DNA from: Candidatus Iainarchaeum sp.
GTDB lineage: Archaea > Iainarchaeota > Iainarchaeia > Iainarchaeales > UBA10219
DNA: 64,000 nucleotides
Reading direction: 5' to 3'
NCBI GenBank assembly: GCA_018304425.1
Contig: JAGVWE010000002.1
Span: 310,001 to 374,000 of the forward strand
Shown here: positions 33,067 through 41,017 of the stretch, in pieces
How positions within the stretch are numbered: position 1 is the stretch's first letter
Layout of the letters: the number at the start of each line of letters is the position of its first letter
Position numbers and translations under genes: made by a program
The notes under the pieces: generated by a model
Told to the model about the DNA's origin: nothing
Seen by the model: the letters and a program-made list of their open reading frames with translations, nothing else
Databases searched by the model: none

Positions 33067-33579
33067 TCACTGGATGGAGGTTACCAGCTTGATGGGGTTC
33101 TTCAAGCAATAAGCTCCCGGGCACCTTTCCCCAGCCAGTTTGTTGATTTCTTCCAACTGCCTCCGGGAAGCCTTGCCAGAGACTGAGAGCGTCAAGGAAA
33201 CCTGTTCGACGATGGGCTCCTGGGACAAGCCAAGGGTCTGGGAGAGGTTGACCTTGTTTTCCGTGGCAATGGACAGCTTGTCCAAGGCCAAGCCTTGCTC
33301 CGTGGCAATGGCGGCAAAAGTCGAAGCATAGCAGGCCGCCAACCCGAACAAGCAATACTGCAGGGGGTCGGGGGCCAGGCCGTGTCCGCCCAGGAAGGGC
33401 GGGCTATCCGCCGACAAAACGGTTTTACCGTTCGCGAACTCGATGGAAGCCGAAAACTGGGGCTTGCCTTCCACAAAATTCCAGTTCCCTTCCACCCGCT
33501 TTGACTTCCTTGCCTGCATGGCATCCTTTTCCACGGATTCAGCAAAGGCCTGCATGGCTTCTGCGTTCACGTTGTTCAT
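33067..33579 (-). CDS. OsmC/Ohr-family thiol peroxidase-like protein
   Basis: A 170-residue cytosolic protein of the OsmC/YhfA fold, which reduces organic peroxides with two cysteines. PDPLQYCLFGLAACYASTFAAIA carries the first Cys region and ERCPGAYCLKNPI the second, the usual CP-type motif. GGHGLAPDPLQ is the conserved loop before the first helix. It lies between the KaiC-like gene (convergent) and the metal island, and fits oxidative or metal stress defence. Confidence 0.9.
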   Translation of the reverse strand: MNNVNAEAMQAFAESVEKDAMQARKSKRVEGNWNFVEGKPQFSASIEFANGKTVLSADSPPFLGGHGLAPDPLQYCLFGLAACYASTFAAIATEQGLALDKLSIATENKVNLSQTLGLSQEPIVEQVSLTLSVSGKASRRQLEEINKLAGERCPGAYCLKNPIKLVTSIQ

Positions 33580-33613
33580 TCAACCACCCAGGACAAGAAA
33601 AGCCAAAACAATT

Positions 33614-34237
33614 TTATTGGGTTGTGTCTTCCTTGGCTGGCGCAGCCGCCATGCCGGAATCCATCTTGTTGCCACCCGTCATGGAGTCCATGCCGGCTCC
33701 CATGCCGCCCTTTCCCATCATCGCGGCACACATGGGGCACATGCCTGAACCGGACCCCATGCCCATACCGACATAGCCGGATGTCATCAAGCCCATGCGG
33801 AGCTCCATGAGTTCATGCATGGCTTGGGGCGTGGTTTGCTCCATCTCCTCATGCATTTCCTTGCCCATCATGGCTTCCATCAGGGCCTCGCCCTTTTCCT
33901 TCAACTGGGCTTCGGTCAAGCCAGCTTTCTTGGCTTCCTCCAAGGCCGTGGAGAAATCCATTTTCTTCACGGCTTCCAAGTTCATGCCTTTCGCGCCTGA
34001 ACCCATCATGCCCTGCATCATGGAACCCATGCCCTCACCCATCCCGGAACCGGCACCCGAGCCCATCATTCCGGCCATCATCTTGGTCATTTCCGGCGTC
34101 ATTCCACGGGAATAAGGTGAAACCATTCCGGATACGACCAGGTTGTTGCCGTAAAAGTTCAATGCCACTAAGGACAACAAGGCACCCAGCACGACGCCTA
34201 AACCGGCCACCACCAGCAACTTCTTTGAATCCATCAT
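33614..34237 (-). CDS. Methionine-rich membrane-anchored protein, possible copper binder
   Basis: A 207-residue protein with one N-terminal membrane helix (LLVVAGLGVVLGALLSLVAL) and an outside domain very rich in Met, Gly and His: repeated MMxGMMGSG and GMGxGMGS runs, a middle helical part with MMGKEMHEEMEQTT, and a CPMC pair near the end. Met clusters bind Cu(I) in copper-resistance proteins, so periplasm-side copper binding is likely. The ATG at 34237 has GGAGG 8 bp upstream and is preferred over 34267. Confidence 0.78.
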   Translation of the reverse strand: MMDSKKLLVVAGLGVVLGALLSLVALNFYGNNLVVSGMVSPYSRGMTPEMTKMMAGMMGSGAGSGMGEGMGSMMQGMMGSGAKGMNLEAVKKMDFSTALEEAKKAGLTEAQLKEKGEALMEAMMGKEMHEEMEQTTPQAMHELMELRMGLMTSGYVGMGMGSGSGMCPMCAAMMGKGGMGAGMDSMTGGNKMDSGMAAAPAKEDTTQ

Positions 34238-34307
34238 ATGTTGAACCTCCAACAAACTTGATTGCATCTATTGGTGCAGGCAAAGTTATTGTGGCTTGCG
34301 GGTTAAA

Positions 34308-34320
34308 CGATTTAAAATCG
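34308..34320. promoter_or_regulatory. Perfect inverted repeat, possible operator
   Basis: CGATTT-A-AAATCG lies directly after the stop of the 34323 regulator gene and about 70 bp before the Met-rich protein. On the minus strand its centre ATTTTAAAT could be a TATA box, so a regulator binding here would block TBP. The role is inferred. Confidence 0.4.
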
Positions 34321-34322
34321 AT

Positions 34323-34799
34323 TCAAGCCATTTTCTCGTAGTAATCGCTCAAGTAGACCTTGTAGGTCTTGCCGGAACGCTCGCGCACGACGAGCCTTTT
34401 CCGGTCGAGGTTGGACAGCACCGTGGAGGCCTTGGCCCTGCTCCAGCCGAGCCGGAAGACCAGGGAATCCTGGGTTATAGCCTTCGCCGCCTTCACTTCG
34501 GCTAAAAGCCTTTTCTCGTCGTCGGTCAACACGCCTACAATGAATTCAAAGGCCTTGCCCGGCTTCTTCATCCGCCAGCAAAACACCGAAAAAACGAAGC
34601 CAACCCCCAGGCTGAAAAGCACGGCCAGGACATTGGCCAGGAACAGCAGGTTGTCGGAAAAATTCATCATGACCAAGGCAACGGCGCGGCCGGTCACAAA
34701 GGCAAACACGAGGCTGGCCAAAATATAGGCCGTCACCACGACGATGGCGGTTAGGTAAAACCGGCTCACGTTGTCGAGTTCTTCCAACCATTTCACCAT
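34323..34799 (-). CDS. Membrane-anchored winged-helix regulator
   Basis: A 158-residue protein with two membrane helices (FYLTAIVVVTAYILASLVFAF and LLFLANVLAVLFSLGVGFVFSVF) and a cytoplasmic winged helix at residues 90-158 (LTDDEKRLLAEVKAAKAITQDSLVFRLGWSRAKASTVLSNLDRKRLVVRE in pieces). Such one-component membrane sensors can read an outside signal and bind DNA. It lies 8 bp downstream of copA on the same strand. A protein of matching layout stands at the other end of the island (41018). Confidence 0.82.
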   Translation of the reverse strand: MVKWLEELDNVSRFYLTAIVVVTAYILASLVFAFVTGRAVALVMMNFSDNLLFLANVLAVLFSLGVGFVFSVFCWRMKKPGKAFEFIVGVLTDDEKRLLAEVKAAKAITQDSLVFRLGWSRAKASTVLSNLDRKRLVVRERSGKTYKVYLSDYYEKMA

Positions 34800-34807
34800 T
34801 CAAATCA

Positions 34808-37309
34808 CTAACGGAGTTTGGGTTTATAACCCTGCATCAACAGGGAATTGGAGACCACGCTCACGCTGCTGGCCGCCATGGCAAAGGCCGCGAAGACCGG
34901 GTTGAGGAGCAGGCCCAGGACGGGATACAGGAGCCCGGCCGCCACCGGGATGAGGGCCACGTTGTAGGCAAACGCCCAGAACAGGTTTTGCTTGATTTTC
35001 TTCATGGTGTACTTGCTCAAGTCAATGGCCGTAACAACATCCCGGAGGTCGTCCTTGACCAAGACGATGTGCCCTGCTTCCATGGCGATGTCGGTTCCGG
35101 AGCCGAGCGCGATGCCGATGTCGGCCTGGGTCAGGGCCGGGGCGTCATTGATGCCGTCGCCGACCATGGCAACCAGTTTGCCTTCCGCCTGGAGCTTCTT
35201 GATTTCGGCCGCCTTTTGCTCGGGCAAGACCTCGGAAAGGACCCTGGAAATGCCGAGCTGCTTTCCAATCGCGTTGCCGGTCCGCTTGTTGTCGCCGGTA
35301 ATCATCAGGACCTCGAGGCCCATGGACTGCAGCGTGCGAACCGCGGCGGGGGAATGCTCCTTGAGGGTGTCGGCCACGGCCACCAATCCAACCAGGGTTT
35401 TGTCGACGGCAACCAGCATCACGGTCTTGCCCGCGTCCTCGAGTTTTTCAATCCACTTCTCGTAAACGGAATATGAAAGCTTGTTGTCCTCCATGAGCCT
35501 GCGGTTGCCTAAAAGGATTTCCTTGTCCTTGAATTTTGCGGTGACCCCCTTGCCGGTAACAGACTGGAAGGAATCCGGGTCAGGAACGTCCAGTTGCTGC
35601 TTTTTCGCCCCGTTGACGATGGCTTCACCCAACGGATGCTCGGAGTGCTTTTCCGCAATGGCCGCCAACCGTAGGACCTCGTTTTCGGAAAGGCGTTCCA
35701 GCGGCACCACGTCGGTCACTTCCGGCTCGCCTTTCGTCAGGGTGCCGGTCTTGTCAAACACGATGGCCGTGAGCTTGTGGGCCCTTTCAAGGGCTTCGCC
35801 GGACTTGATGAGGATGCCGTGTTCCGCGCCCTTGCCCGTGCCCACCATGATGGCGGTGGGAGTTGCGAGTCCGAGGGCACAGGGACAGGCGATGATGAGG
35901 ACCGCGATGAAGATGGTGAGCGCGAAAACAAAGGAGCTCATTCCAGGCGGAAAGGAAACCAGGGCAGGGCCCGCGAAATACCAGAACAGGGCGGCTGCCA
36001 TGGCAATGAAGAGGACTACCGGGACGAAGTAGGCCGAAACGAGGTCGGCAAGCCGCTGGATGGGCGCCTTGGAACTCTGCGCTTCTTCCACGATTTTAAT
36101 GATTTGCGCCAAGGCCGTGTCCTTGCCAACCTTGGTGGCCCTGAACTTCAACATGCCGGCCTTGTTGATAGTAGCACCGATGACCGTGTCGCCGACCTTT
36201 TTCTCGACCGGGATGCTCTCCCCCGAAATCATGGACTCGTCCACGGAGGAATGGCCTTGAATGACGACGCCGTCCACGGGAATTTTTTCGCCGGGCCGGA
36301 TGACGACGATGTCACCGACCTGGACCTGGTCAGCCGGAATCTCCATTTCCTTGCCATTGCGTTCAACCCTCGCCGTTTTTGGGGCCAAACCCATGAGCTT
36401 CTTGATGGCCTCGCTGGTCTTGCCGCGCGCAACGGCCTCCAGCAGACGCCCCAAGACAATGAGGGTTATGATGATGGCGGCGGTGTCAAAGTACATGACC
36501 GGCATGCTGTCCTTGGGCACGAACAAGGCCTGGGAGAGGATGCCCGCCACGCTGTAAAAGTAGGCGGCCGAAGTGCCAATGGCAATCAGGGTGTTCATGT
36601 CGGCTGCCTTGTTCTTGAGGGCAACCCAGAAACCACGGTAAAACTGCCAGCCCACCCAGAACTGTACGGGGGTCGCCAGCAGCCACAAAACCCAGTGGCT
36701 GGAAAGCCAGGGAGGAACCCAGGAAAACCATTCAGGGAAGCTGCCGAAAAAGACGGGAACGCTGAGCAGGGCGCCGACCAGGAGCCTCGTCTTTTGGTCG
36801 CGGATTTCCTTCTCGCGGGCCTGTTTCTCCAGGTCCACGGTTTCCCGGGCTTCCTCGAAGGCCTCGTACCCTGCTTCCTTGATGACTACGATTATTTGCG
36901 GCAGGGAGACTTTGCCGGCGTCAAAGGAAACCTCCGCACGCTCGGAGGAGAAATCGACTTTCGTTGAAAGCACGCCCGGCGTGTTGCCAAGGGCCTTGGT
37001 GACCAGGCCCGCGCAGTGCGGCGAAGCCATGCCCATGACTTTGAGGCGCGCAGAAGCCCTGCCGACATTAGGAGAAGACGCGCCCGGCCCAATCGGGGTA
37101 TACCCGAGTTCTTTTATGACGCCGACCAGCTTTTGCTCGCTGGTCTTTTCGGCGTCGAATTCGACCACGGCCTTTTCGGTGCCGAAGTTCACGTTGGCCG
37201 AGGAAACCCCGGGCTCGCGCTTGAGCGCGCCCTCTATCGTAATCGCGCAGCTCGCGCAATGCATGCCCTGGACGCCGATGACGGTTTTCTTTTTTTCGGA
37301 CACGTACAT
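34808..37309 (-). CDS. copA: Copper-exporting P1B-type ATPase
   Basis: An 833-residue Cu(I)-translocating ATPase. An N-terminal HMA domain has the intact GMHCASC site (residues 15-21); the second HMA has GMASPHC, with Ser in place of the first Cys. The membrane site [11 protein letters not shown], phosphorylation motif [13 protein letters not shown] motif SEHPLGEA and [10 protein letters not shown] are all present. AAGGAG directly abuts the ATG at 37309 but is 6 bp from a GTG at 37303, so the GTG may be the true start. Two tandem operator-like repeats lie just upstream. Confidence 0.95.
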   Translation of the reverse strand: MYVSEKKKTVIGVQGMHCASCAITIEGALKREPGVSSANVNFGTEKAVVEFDAEKTSEQKLVGVIKELGYTPIGPGASSPNVGRASARLKVMGMASPHCAGLVTKALGNTPGVLSTKVDFSSERAEVSFDAGKVSLPQIIVVIKEAGYEAFEEARETVDLEKQAREKEIRDQKTRLLVGALLSVPVFFGSFPEWFSWVPPWLSSHWVLWLLATPVQFWVGWQFYRGFWVALKNKAADMNTLIAIGTSAAYFYSVAGILSQALFVPKDSMPVMYFDTAAIIITLIVLGRLLEAVARGKTSEAIKKLMGLAPKTARVERNGKEMEIPADQVQVGDIVVIRPGEKIPVDGVVIQGHSSVDESMISGESIPVEKKVGDTVIGATINKAGMLKFRATKVGKDTALAQIIKIVEEAQSSKAPIQRLADLVSAYFVPVVLFIAMAAALFWYFAGPALVSFPPGMSSFVFALTIFIAVLIIACPCALGLATPTAIMVGTGKGAEHGILIKSGEALERAHKLTAIVFDKTGTLTKGEPEVTDVVPLERLSENEVLRLAAIAEKHSEHPLGEAIVNGAKKQQLDVPDPDSFQSVTGKGVTAKFKDKEILLGNRRLMEDNKLSYSVYEKWIEKLEDAGKTVMLVAVDKTLVGLVAVADTLKEHSPAAVRTLQSMGLEVLMITGDNKRTGNAIGKQLGISRVLSEVLPEQKAAEIKKLQAEGKLVAMVGDGINDAPALTQADIGIALGSGTDIAMEAGHIVLVKDDLRDVVTAIDLSKYTMKKIKQNLFWAFAYNVALIPVAAGLLYPVLGLLLNPVFAAFAMAASSVSVVSNSLLMQGYKPKLR

Positions 37310-37311
37310 CT

Positions 37312-37340
37312 CCTTTTGTGCAAAACCTTTTAGTGCAAAA
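37312..37340 (-). repeat. Two abutting 14/15-bp direct repeats before copA, operator-like
   Basis: CCTTTTGTGCAAAA (37312-37325) is followed at once by CCTTTTAGTGCAAAA (37326-37340), plus-strand reading. Each unit is itself nearly symmetric (TTTTG/CAAAA). A TTAAAG box near 37347 puts the start point about at the first unit, so a bound repressor would block initiation. Confidence 0.65.
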
Positions 37341-37354
37341 GTCTCTTTAACCCG

Positions 37355-37441
37355 CTACCGGGTGTGCATCACCGCAAGCATGCTGACCGTGAACAAGACC
37401 AGCACCAGGATGGCCAAATGCCTCTTTGTTTTTGCGTTCAT
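37355..37441 (-). CDS. 28-residue single-helix membrane peptide
   Basis: The frame MNAKTKRHLAILVLVLF with VSMLAVMHTR has a basic start and one hydrophobic helix. Its ATG overlaps the stop of the DUF2933-like gene as ATGA, which supports real translation. It may be a small accessory of copper transport. Alternatively it is a chance frame. Confidence 0.5.
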   Translation of the reverse strand: MNAKTKRHLAILVLVLFTVSMLAVMHTR

Positions 37442-37683
37442 GGAACCCCTTGGTGGCACGCCTCTTCCTTTCCTTCCGTTTCGTTTCCGCCTTGTTTGTG
37501 CATGTCTTTCATTAGGAAGAAATGCAGGAGCGGGCAGAGCAGGAGGAACCCGAAAAACAAGAGGTCGTTGTTGACCCCTAGATAAAGGGCGGCGGCCAGC
37601 AACAGCAGGGGCACCAGGCAGCACGCGAGCATCAGCAACGTGTGATCTTGCCAAACCTGGCTAAACTTTTCCTTCCAAGACAT
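37438..37683 (-). CDS. DUF2933-like small membrane protein
   Basis: An 81-residue protein with two membrane helices. The second ends in LLLCPLLHFFLM, matching the LCPLMHxFM hallmark of DUF2933 proteins, which often stand beside copper ATPases and multicopper or YHS proteins. A basic and acidic tail with one His and one Cys (EEACHQG) follows. GGAGG 6 bp before the ATG at 37683 fixes the start; the frame above it to 37914 is rejected. Confidence 0.75.
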   Translation of the reverse strand: MSWKEKFSQVWQDHTLLMLACCLVPLLLLAAALYLGVNNDLLFFGFLLLCPLLHFFLMKDMHKQGGNETEGKEEACHQGVP

Positions 37684-37814
37684 CTTCGCCCTCCGCTTGT
37701 TTATCCATAATTGATTGGACAGGCAAACCGCTTCCTGAACCAGACCAGGTTTTCCTTTAGGAAATGCCTGAACGTTTCCCGGTGCGTTTTGTACGCAGAC
37801 CCCATTCGAATGCA

Positions 37815-37937
37815 CTACTCGAACCGCTTCTTGCACTCGGGGCAGCAGAAGAAATGCATCCGGCCAGCGTGCCTGTGCACAAAAGCCAGCCGGTTGTCTA
37901 CTTCCATCCCGCAAATGGGGTCATGCACGCAACTCAA
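37815..37937 (-). CDS. YHS-domain metal-binding protein, 40 residues
   Basis: A minimal YHS (TRASH-like) domain: DPICGMEV at residues 6-13, HRHAGRMHFFCCPECKKRFE at the end, giving Cys3, Cys9, Cys31, Cys32 and Cys35 with histidines between. YHS domains occur in copper ATPases and mercury/copper sensors and bind soft metals. The start is a TTG at 37937 overlapping the upstream stop as TTGA with GGAGA 8 bp upstream; a GTG at 37928 is possible. Confidence 0.7.
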   Translation of the reverse strand: MSCVHDPICGMEVDNRLAFVHRHAGRMHFFCCPECKKRFE

Positions 37938-38224
37938 ATTTTGGTCTCCTGTGCGGTTCTGCCGAGTAACCGGTTGTAGAGCCAGGCCCCCACTGCCAAG
38001 GGCACGGCAACACACACGAAGCCCAAGACAAACCCGATTATGGCGCCGAATGCCGTGGCCCCCAGATAGGGATGAAACACCACGAGAATCCGGTAGGCTT
38101 CGGTATTGAAGCCAAAGAACTGCAGGCCCAGCATTTTGAAGAGGGAAGCCAGGAAGAGATAGACTCCGCCAAGCACGCCGCCGGCAATGCCTATGGCCTT
38201 CACGTTTATGGTTCCAGACATCAT
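37934..38224 (-). CDS. Small membrane protein of the metal island
   Basis: A 96-residue protein with two or three hydrophobic stretches (GIAGGVLGGVYLFLASLFKML and AIIGFVLGFVCVAVPLAVGAWL) and histidine-containing FHPYLG between them. No family recognised. GGAGG 6 bp before the ATG at 38224 supports the start; it overlaps the YHS gene by 4 bp. Likely co-transcribed with the YHS and DUF2933-like genes. Confidence 0.72.
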   Translation of the reverse strand: MMSGTINVKAIGIAGGVLGGVYLFLASLFKMLGLQFFGFNTEAYRILVVFHPYLGATAFGAIIGFVLGFVCVAVPLAVGAWLYNRLLGRTAQETKI

Positions 38225-38320
38225 TTTTCGCCTCCAACGAATGTTTATCTACTGCTTCCATTCATTCTATTGCGGCGGGCAACAACCCTTCTTTTTTCCG
38301 TTCACGCTTTCACCTCCTGC

Positions 38321-39565
38321 CTAGCGGCTGAACCACCAGAGGATGGCAGCCAAAGCAAGCATGACGAGTCCCGAAGCCAGCTTCATGCGCCGCTTGTTTT
38401 TCACGTCCCACTTCTCCATCTGCAAGACCATGCGCTTGTTGGCGGCCAGGCCCAGGATGACGATGAGGGGCAAGACGAACATGACGTTGTAGAGCAGCAG
38501 ATAAGCCAGGCCCTCCCAGAACTTGGTCTGGAGGGACAACAGGCTCAGGATGCCGACGTAGATTCCGCCGCTGCAGGGGAACTCGCACAACCCGACGAGG
38601 AAGCCGAGCACGATGACGGCCGGCAAGGAAGCCTTCTCCGTGAACTTGACGAGTGCGGGCTTCGTGAAGTCCGGGATTTTCAAGGTGAAGCCCTTGCCAT
38701 ACCAGAAGTAGTCCTTGAGGTTCACCAGGGCAAGCAAGGCCGTGAGCCCGGCCGAGACCTTGGCCAGCAGATGCGGTTCCCCGGAGATGACGATGGCTTG
38801 CAGGATGCCCAAGCCGATGAGGACGTAAGTCAGGAAAATCATGCAGACGTAGACCGCGCCGAGCTTCAAGATGTTGCCGCGGCTGCGGTGGAGGGTATAG
38901 AGAAACGCGATGAAGAACAGCAGGACGCCGAAGGCACAGGGATTGATGCCGTCCACCAAGCCTGTGAAAAGGACCAGGGGAAGGAGCGAGTCCGAGGGCG
39001 TGAACGCATTGCTGGGCAGCTGCGTGCACTCGCTGAGGGGCTGGTCAAGGCGGCACTCCTTGACCTGCTTATCCTTGTCGAGGAGTTTGTAGGTGGCAAG
39101 GTTTTCCACGGAGTCCATGGAATCCTGGAGGACCACGAGTTCCGGCATGGCGTTCAAGGCATACTGGTCGAACAAGGGCCTGAGAAGCTTGACTGGCACG
39201 TGCCCCTCCAGGAACAGCCGGTTGCCCACCACAACCGTCATGTGCCCCTGCAACTCCAGGGGAACGCCCTTTTCCTGGTTGAGGACGGTCAACTCGGCGC
39301 GGACAAAGGGGTCATTGATGAGCAGTTTTTCCTGCACGTTGAGGATGCCGCGCTCCTTTAGGAAGGCATAGAACTCCTGCAAATAGGCATCGCAGTGGCC
39401 GCAGGCCTCGTTCTTGTAGACGATGAGGTCCGGGTTGGAAGTTGGGGCAAAGCCCTGATAGCCGCTCATGGCCCCGTGACTGTGCTCAGCGACTTGGGGA
39501 GGGGTCTGCGCCAACGCCAACGGCAAAAAGGCCAAGAGCAGCAAGGCTATCAGGGTGTTACGCAT
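38321..39565 (-). CDS. Thioredoxin-fold/CcdA membrane fusion (DsbD-like)
   Basis: A 414-residue protein with signal peptide (LIALLLLAFLPLALA), an outside thioredoxin-like domain with Cys55-x2-Cys58 (NEACGHCDAY), and a CcdA/DsbD-type membrane part of six helices with its redox cysteines in DGINPCAFGVLLFF and LVGLCEFPCSGGIYVG. It should pass electrons from cytosolic thioredoxin across the membrane to thiol targets, such as the Cys proteins coded just upstream. The ATG at 39565 begins the signal peptide; the frame to 39640 is overlap. Confidence 0.88.
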   Translation of the reverse strand: MRNTLIALLLLAFLPLALAQTPPQVAEHSHGAMSGYQGFAPTSNPDLIVYKNEACGHCDAYLQEFYAFLKERGILNVQEKLLINDPFVRAELTVLNQEKGVPLELQGHMTVVVGNRLFLEGHVPVKLLRPLFDQYALNAMPELVVLQDSMDSVENLATYKLLDKDKQVKECRLDQPLSECTQLPSNAFTPSDSLLPLVLFTGLVDGINPCAFGVLLFFIAFLYTLHRSRGNILKLGAVYVCMIFLTYVLIGLGILQAIVISGEPHLLAKVSAGLTALLALVNLKDYFWYGKGFTLKIPDFTKPALVKFTEKASLPAVIVLGFLVGLCEFPCSGGIYVGILSLLSLQTKFWEGLAYLLLYNVMFVLPLIVILGLAANKRMVLQMEKWDVKNKRRMKLASGLVMLALAAILWWFSR

Positions 39566-39585
39566 GCATTCACTTCCACTGGGTT

Positions 39586-39843
39586 TCACTGGGGGCAGTC
39601 GCCGTACTGGTCCGGGTGATGGGAGAGGTGCTGCTTCCACTGGGCTTCATCCGTTCCGGGGGGGGCTTTGCACTTGTCCGGAATTTCTCCCGTTCCCGCC
39701 TGCTGGGCCAGTTTCATGAAGCCCGGCTGGATTTCCTTTGGCGCCGCGGAAGGTGCGGGCTGGCTTGGCTGCAGCCAGACAAAGGCAGCCGCCAAGATGG
39801 CCAGCACCAGGAGACCGTAGACGATTACATCACTTGAATCCAT
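39586..39843 (-). CDS. Membrane-anchored Cys/His protein
   Basis: An 85-residue protein: one N-terminal helix (VIVYGLLVLAILAAAFVWL), a Pro/Ala linker, then a short outside segment with EIPDKCKAPPG, QHLSHHPDQYGDC, i.e. two Cys and three His that could bind a metal or form a disulfide. No family recognised. It follows the first MVGGC junction (GGGAGG Shine-Dalgarno inside the previous gene) and precedes the thioredoxin-CcdA fusion, a likely partner. Confidence 0.72.
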   Translation of the reverse strand: MDSSDVIVYGLLVLAILAAAFVWLQPSQPAPSAAPKEIQPGFMKLAQQAGTGEIPDKCKAPPGTDEAQWKQHLSHHPDQYGDCPQ

Positions 39844-39844
39844 T

Positions 39845-40138
39845 TCAACAACCTCCCACCATGTTGGGCAAGTTCTGCAGGTTCTTGGGCAGGCTGGATT
39901 GCGCTCCCGATGGAGCCGCGGATTGCGGCGCCGCCTGGGGCGCGGAAGCCCGGGCCTGCTGGGACGCGCCCTGATAGGCCAGGGAAAGCTTTTCCTTGAG
40001 GCCACCCAAGGCGGACTGCTGTTCCGAAACCGTTTTCGTCAAGGCATTGAGTTGCAGGGCGTGCAGCACCGAAACGAATATCAGGGCTGCAAGGAAAATG
40101 GCCGCCACCGACTCCAACTTCAACTTGAATTCCTTCAT
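39845..40138 (-). CDS. Membrane-anchored protein ending in MVGGC
   Basis: A 97-residue protein with one N-terminal helix (SVAAIFLAALIFVSVLHAL), a probable coiled coil (TKTVSEQQSALGGLKEKLS), an Ala/Gln/Pro linker and the tail NLQNLPNMVGGC. The terminal Cys is its only one. The same tail closes the neighbouring 235-residue protein, so both ends may share a partner or modification. The last codons also contain the GGGAGG Shine-Dalgarno of the next gene. Confidence 0.75.
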   Translation of the reverse strand: MKEFKLKLESVAAIFLAALIFVSVLHALQLNALTKTVSEQQSALGGLKEKLSLAYQGASQQARASAPQAAPQSAAPSGAQSSLPKNLQNLPNMVGGC

Positions 40139-40139
40139 G

Positions 40140-40847
40140 TCAACAACCTCCCACCATGTCCGGCAACTGGTTCAAGGAACCGGCGCTTACGCCTTTTCCC
40201 TGGGACTGGAGTTGCAGGGCCTTCTGAATGGTCTGCTTGGGGAAAAACAGGGTCTTCCACTTGCTCAACTGATCCAGGATCTGCTCGTTCGTGTATTCAC
40301 TGGCATGGTTCTTGAGCAAGTACATGGCCAGACCCCGCATGGCAGCCGAGTGCGCGCAACCGCAGGAAGGCTTACCATTCGAGAGCACCAGGGATTTCAC
40401 CCCACAACAGTACTCACAGGCAATCATGAAACCAATTTTCACGTACCTTGCCTGCTCGTTCGGGCCCAGGTCCGTGTAATGGAGCTTGCCGTCCGGGAAA
40501 AGGTCGCCATCAAATTTGGAGAGGATGTTCAGGCCTTCCACGGGCTGGTCAAAGGAGACCCCGAGCTCCTTGCCATAGATGTCGGGCGTGCCCCTTGGAA
40601 TGATTTGTTCCACAAGCTGCGCCATCTGCGCGTCGCTGGCCTGGGCCTGGCTGCCCTGGCTACCCGTGACCTGCACCGAAGACGAAGCCAATGGATTGTC
40701 CGCCATGAACTGGTGCATGGCCTTCAATTCCAGGGCCTGGGACTGCATGGTGCCGGACAAGGACGCCATGGCCACGTAGTTGGAACCCAGTATGGCCATC
40801 AAAACAAAGGCCATCAAGGCAAGGGCTAATGTCTTTAAATCGTTCAT
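40140..40847 (-). CDS. Membrane-anchored CxxCC/CxCxH protein ending in MVGGC
   Basis: A 235-residue protein not recognised by function. After one N-terminal helix (ALALMAFVLMAILGSNYVAM) and a Gln/Ser linker comes an outside domain with Cys144-x2-Cys147-Cys148 (ACEYCCG), Cys162-x-Cys164-x-His166 (SCGCAHSAAMRGL) and conserved-looking YLLKNH and WKTLFFPKQTI. This looks like a metal or haem-free thiol site. The tail NQLPDMVGGC matches the next gene. Its promoter region at 40892-40978 is rich in repeats. Confidence 0.78.
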   Translation of the reverse strand: MNDLKTLALALMAFVLMAILGSNYVAMASLSGTMQSQALELKAMHQFMADNPLASSSVQVTGSQGSQAQASDAQMAQLVEQIIPRGTPDIYGKELGVSFDQPVEGLNILSKFDGDLFPDGKLHYTDLGPNEQARYVKIGFMIACEYCCGVKSLVLSNGKPSCGCAHSAAMRGLAMYLLKNHASEYTNEQILDQLSKWKTLFFPKQTIQKALQLQSQGKGVSAGSLNQLPDMVGGC

Positions 40848-40891
40848 TCAATTGCCTCCTGGCCGAAAGGCTTGTTTGGGGCCTTTTCGGC

Positions 40892-40917
40892 TTTGCATTA
40901 CATGCATTTGCATGCAC
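40892..40917 (-). repeat. TGCAT-repeat cluster, operator-like
   Basis: Three TGCAT copies (40894, 40903, 40910) include the perfect inverted repeat ATGCA-TT-TGCAT at 40902-40913. On the minus strand a TATATAT box near 40936 places the start of the 40847 transcript about here, so binding would control it. Confidence 0.5.
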
Positions 40918-40923
40918 TGACTG

Positions 40924-40978
40924 GGGCTGAAACCATATATAGCAACTCATGAAACCATGGGGTTGCGGGCTGAAACCA
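40924..40978 (+). promoter_or_regulatory. Two GGGCTGAAACCA promoter repeats
   Basis: GGGCTGAAACCA occurs at 40924-40935 and 40967-40978, 43 bp apart, each followed by an AT box (TATATAGC and GCTATACC). They look like two tandem B-recognition-element plus TATA promoters for the regulator at 41018, whose GGAGG lies 8 bp before its ATG. Confidence 0.5.
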
Positions 40979-41017
40979 AGCTATACCATTAAAACGCTAT
41001 TCGTGGAGGGTTTTAGT

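Noticed and set aside
37684-37814. Gap between the YHS and DUF2933-like genes as another gene
   Set aside because: About 130 bp with no frame having a start site, a membrane helix or Cys motif; I see nothing definite in it.
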